Position numbers and translations under genes: made by a program
Part shown: piece after piece, positions 32,837 through 33,339 of the stretch
How the letters are laid out: the number at the start of each line of letters is the position of its first letter
Numbering within the stretch: position 1 is the first letter of the stretch
From: JBCCBV01 sp039033855
GTDB taxonomy: Bacteria > Planctomycetota > Phycisphaerae > Phycisphaerales > Phycisphaeraceae
Reading direction: 5' to 3'
Assembly: GCA_039033855.1 (NCBI GenBank)
Contig: JBCCBV010000026.1
Span: forward strand, 1-33,339
Length of the DNA stretch: 33,339 nt
Notes under the pieces: generated by a model
The model's database searches: none
What the model was told of the DNA's origin: nothing
What the model saw: the letters and a program-made list of their open reading frames with translations, nothing else

Positions 32837-33339
32837 CCGCGCACGCGCCGCCGGGCGGGGATGCGATGAGTCAAGGTGCGCACAATCAAGCCGCGCAAGC
32901 TAAGGGTGCGGTGGTGGTCGATGCCGCTTCGGCGGCGCCACGCGACGAACCTCGGGCGGGTACTGACATCGCCGTGTTGTTTTGCGTGGAAGCCGGCCCG
33001 ATGGAGGCCCAGGCCGTGCTGCTGGCCGAGAGCCTGCGCCGGTGGGGCGGGCGGTTGTCGGGCGCCTCGGCGGTGGCGGTGCAGCCCCGGTTTGGGCCGT
33101 CGATCGCAAGCGCAACCCGCAAGGCGCTCGACAAGCTCGACGTCCGCGCCGAGCGCATCCGCCCGAGCCACAACGCCTCGTGGTACGGCACGATCAATAA
33201 GCCCACCGCGTTGTCCTGGGCCGAGAAAAATCTGACCGCCGAGGTGCTGGCCTGGTTCGACACCGACACGCTCATCGCGCAGGAGCCCACGCTGCTCGAC
33301 TTGCCCGACGGCGTCGACCTGGCCGCGCGCCCGGCCGAA
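32833..33339 (+). CDS. putative glycosyltransferase-like protein, 3' truncated by the window edge
   Basis: The frame is open from a GTG that overlaps the previous stop by 4 nt to the last base, giving 169 visible codons. After a disordered start of about 40 residues, a strand (DIAVLFCVEAG) leads into a Rossmann-like region. WYGTINKPTALSW and LAWFDTDTLIAQEP follow, with a DxD motif at D143-T-D145. The layout suggests a nucleotide-sugar-binding GT-A domain, but I do not recognise the family. An ATG at 32866 is an alternative start. It continues the operon-like run of polysaccharide genes, which supports a sugar-transfer role by context only. Confidence 0.6.
   Translation, partial: MTAHAPPGGDAMSQGAHNQAAQAKGAVVVDAASAAPRDEPRAGTDIAVLFCVEAGPMEAQAVLLAESLRRWGGRLSGASAVAVQPRFGPSIASATRKALDKLDVRAERIRPSHNASWYGTINKPTALSWAEKNLTAEVLAWFDTDTLIAQEPTLLDLPDGVDLAARPAE

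Noticed and set aside
1..33339. CRISPR arrays, insertion sequences, phage integrases or attachment sites
   Set aside because: I saw no regularly spaced repeats, transposase or integrase motifs, and no direct repeats of tRNA ends.

Overview
The window is G+C-rich (about two thirds by eye) and bacterial. It most resembles Planctomycetota, probably class Phycisphaerae. The pointers are a secreted serine protease with a dockerin-like calcium-binding repeat followed by a PEP-CTERM sorting tail, a TPR protein carrying two RNA polymerase alpha-CTD modules, large secreted parallel beta-helix proteins, a DUF3417-type glycogen phosphorylase, and few strong Shine-Dalgarno sites. The lineage is inferred from gene content; there is no rRNA here.

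Left third (1-11935), mixed housekeeping. A 5'-truncated MoxR/ChlI-type AAA+ ATPase and a secreted thioredoxin-like protein with a His-rich tail lie on the plus strand. A minus-strand block follows, read right to left: PEP-CTERM trypsin-like protease, TPR/alpha-CTD protein, GT4 glycosyltransferase, Nudix hydrolase. Next come two minus-strand tRNA-Thr genes (UGU and CGU), a methyltransferase, and the compact run FHA protein - thiL - tsaE. A protein with a CsaA-type tRNA-binding domain completes this part.

Middle (11946-17453). Glycogen phosphorylase and an orphan ExbB/TolQ-like channel protein are on the minus strand. A LysM lipoprotein candidate, tRNA-Phe(GAA) and aat (leucyl/phenylalanyl-tRNA-protein transferase) are on the plus strand. 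The tRNA-Phe gene lies directly upstream of the enzyme that can use its charged product.

Right half (17454-33339), an extracellular polysaccharide region. Two paralogous secreted beta-helix proteins flank a convergently oriented sulfotransferase. A tightly packed plus-strand run follows: Wzx-type flippase, two GT2 glycosyltransferases, a GT4 glycosyltransferase, a Wzy/O-antigen-ligase-like polymerase, a GtrB/DPM-like polyprenyl-phosphate GT2, a GT-C membrane glycosyltransferase, and a partial protein with a DxD motif that continues past the window. Five junctions in this run overlap by 4 nt (ATGA or GTGA). Read together, the genes suggest assembly and export of an exopolysaccharide, possibly sulfated. 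The beta-helix pair would be secreted polysaccharide-binding or polysaccharide-modifying partners. Their N-terminal ~100-residue repeated module, which I do not recognise, is the best candidate for something undescribed.
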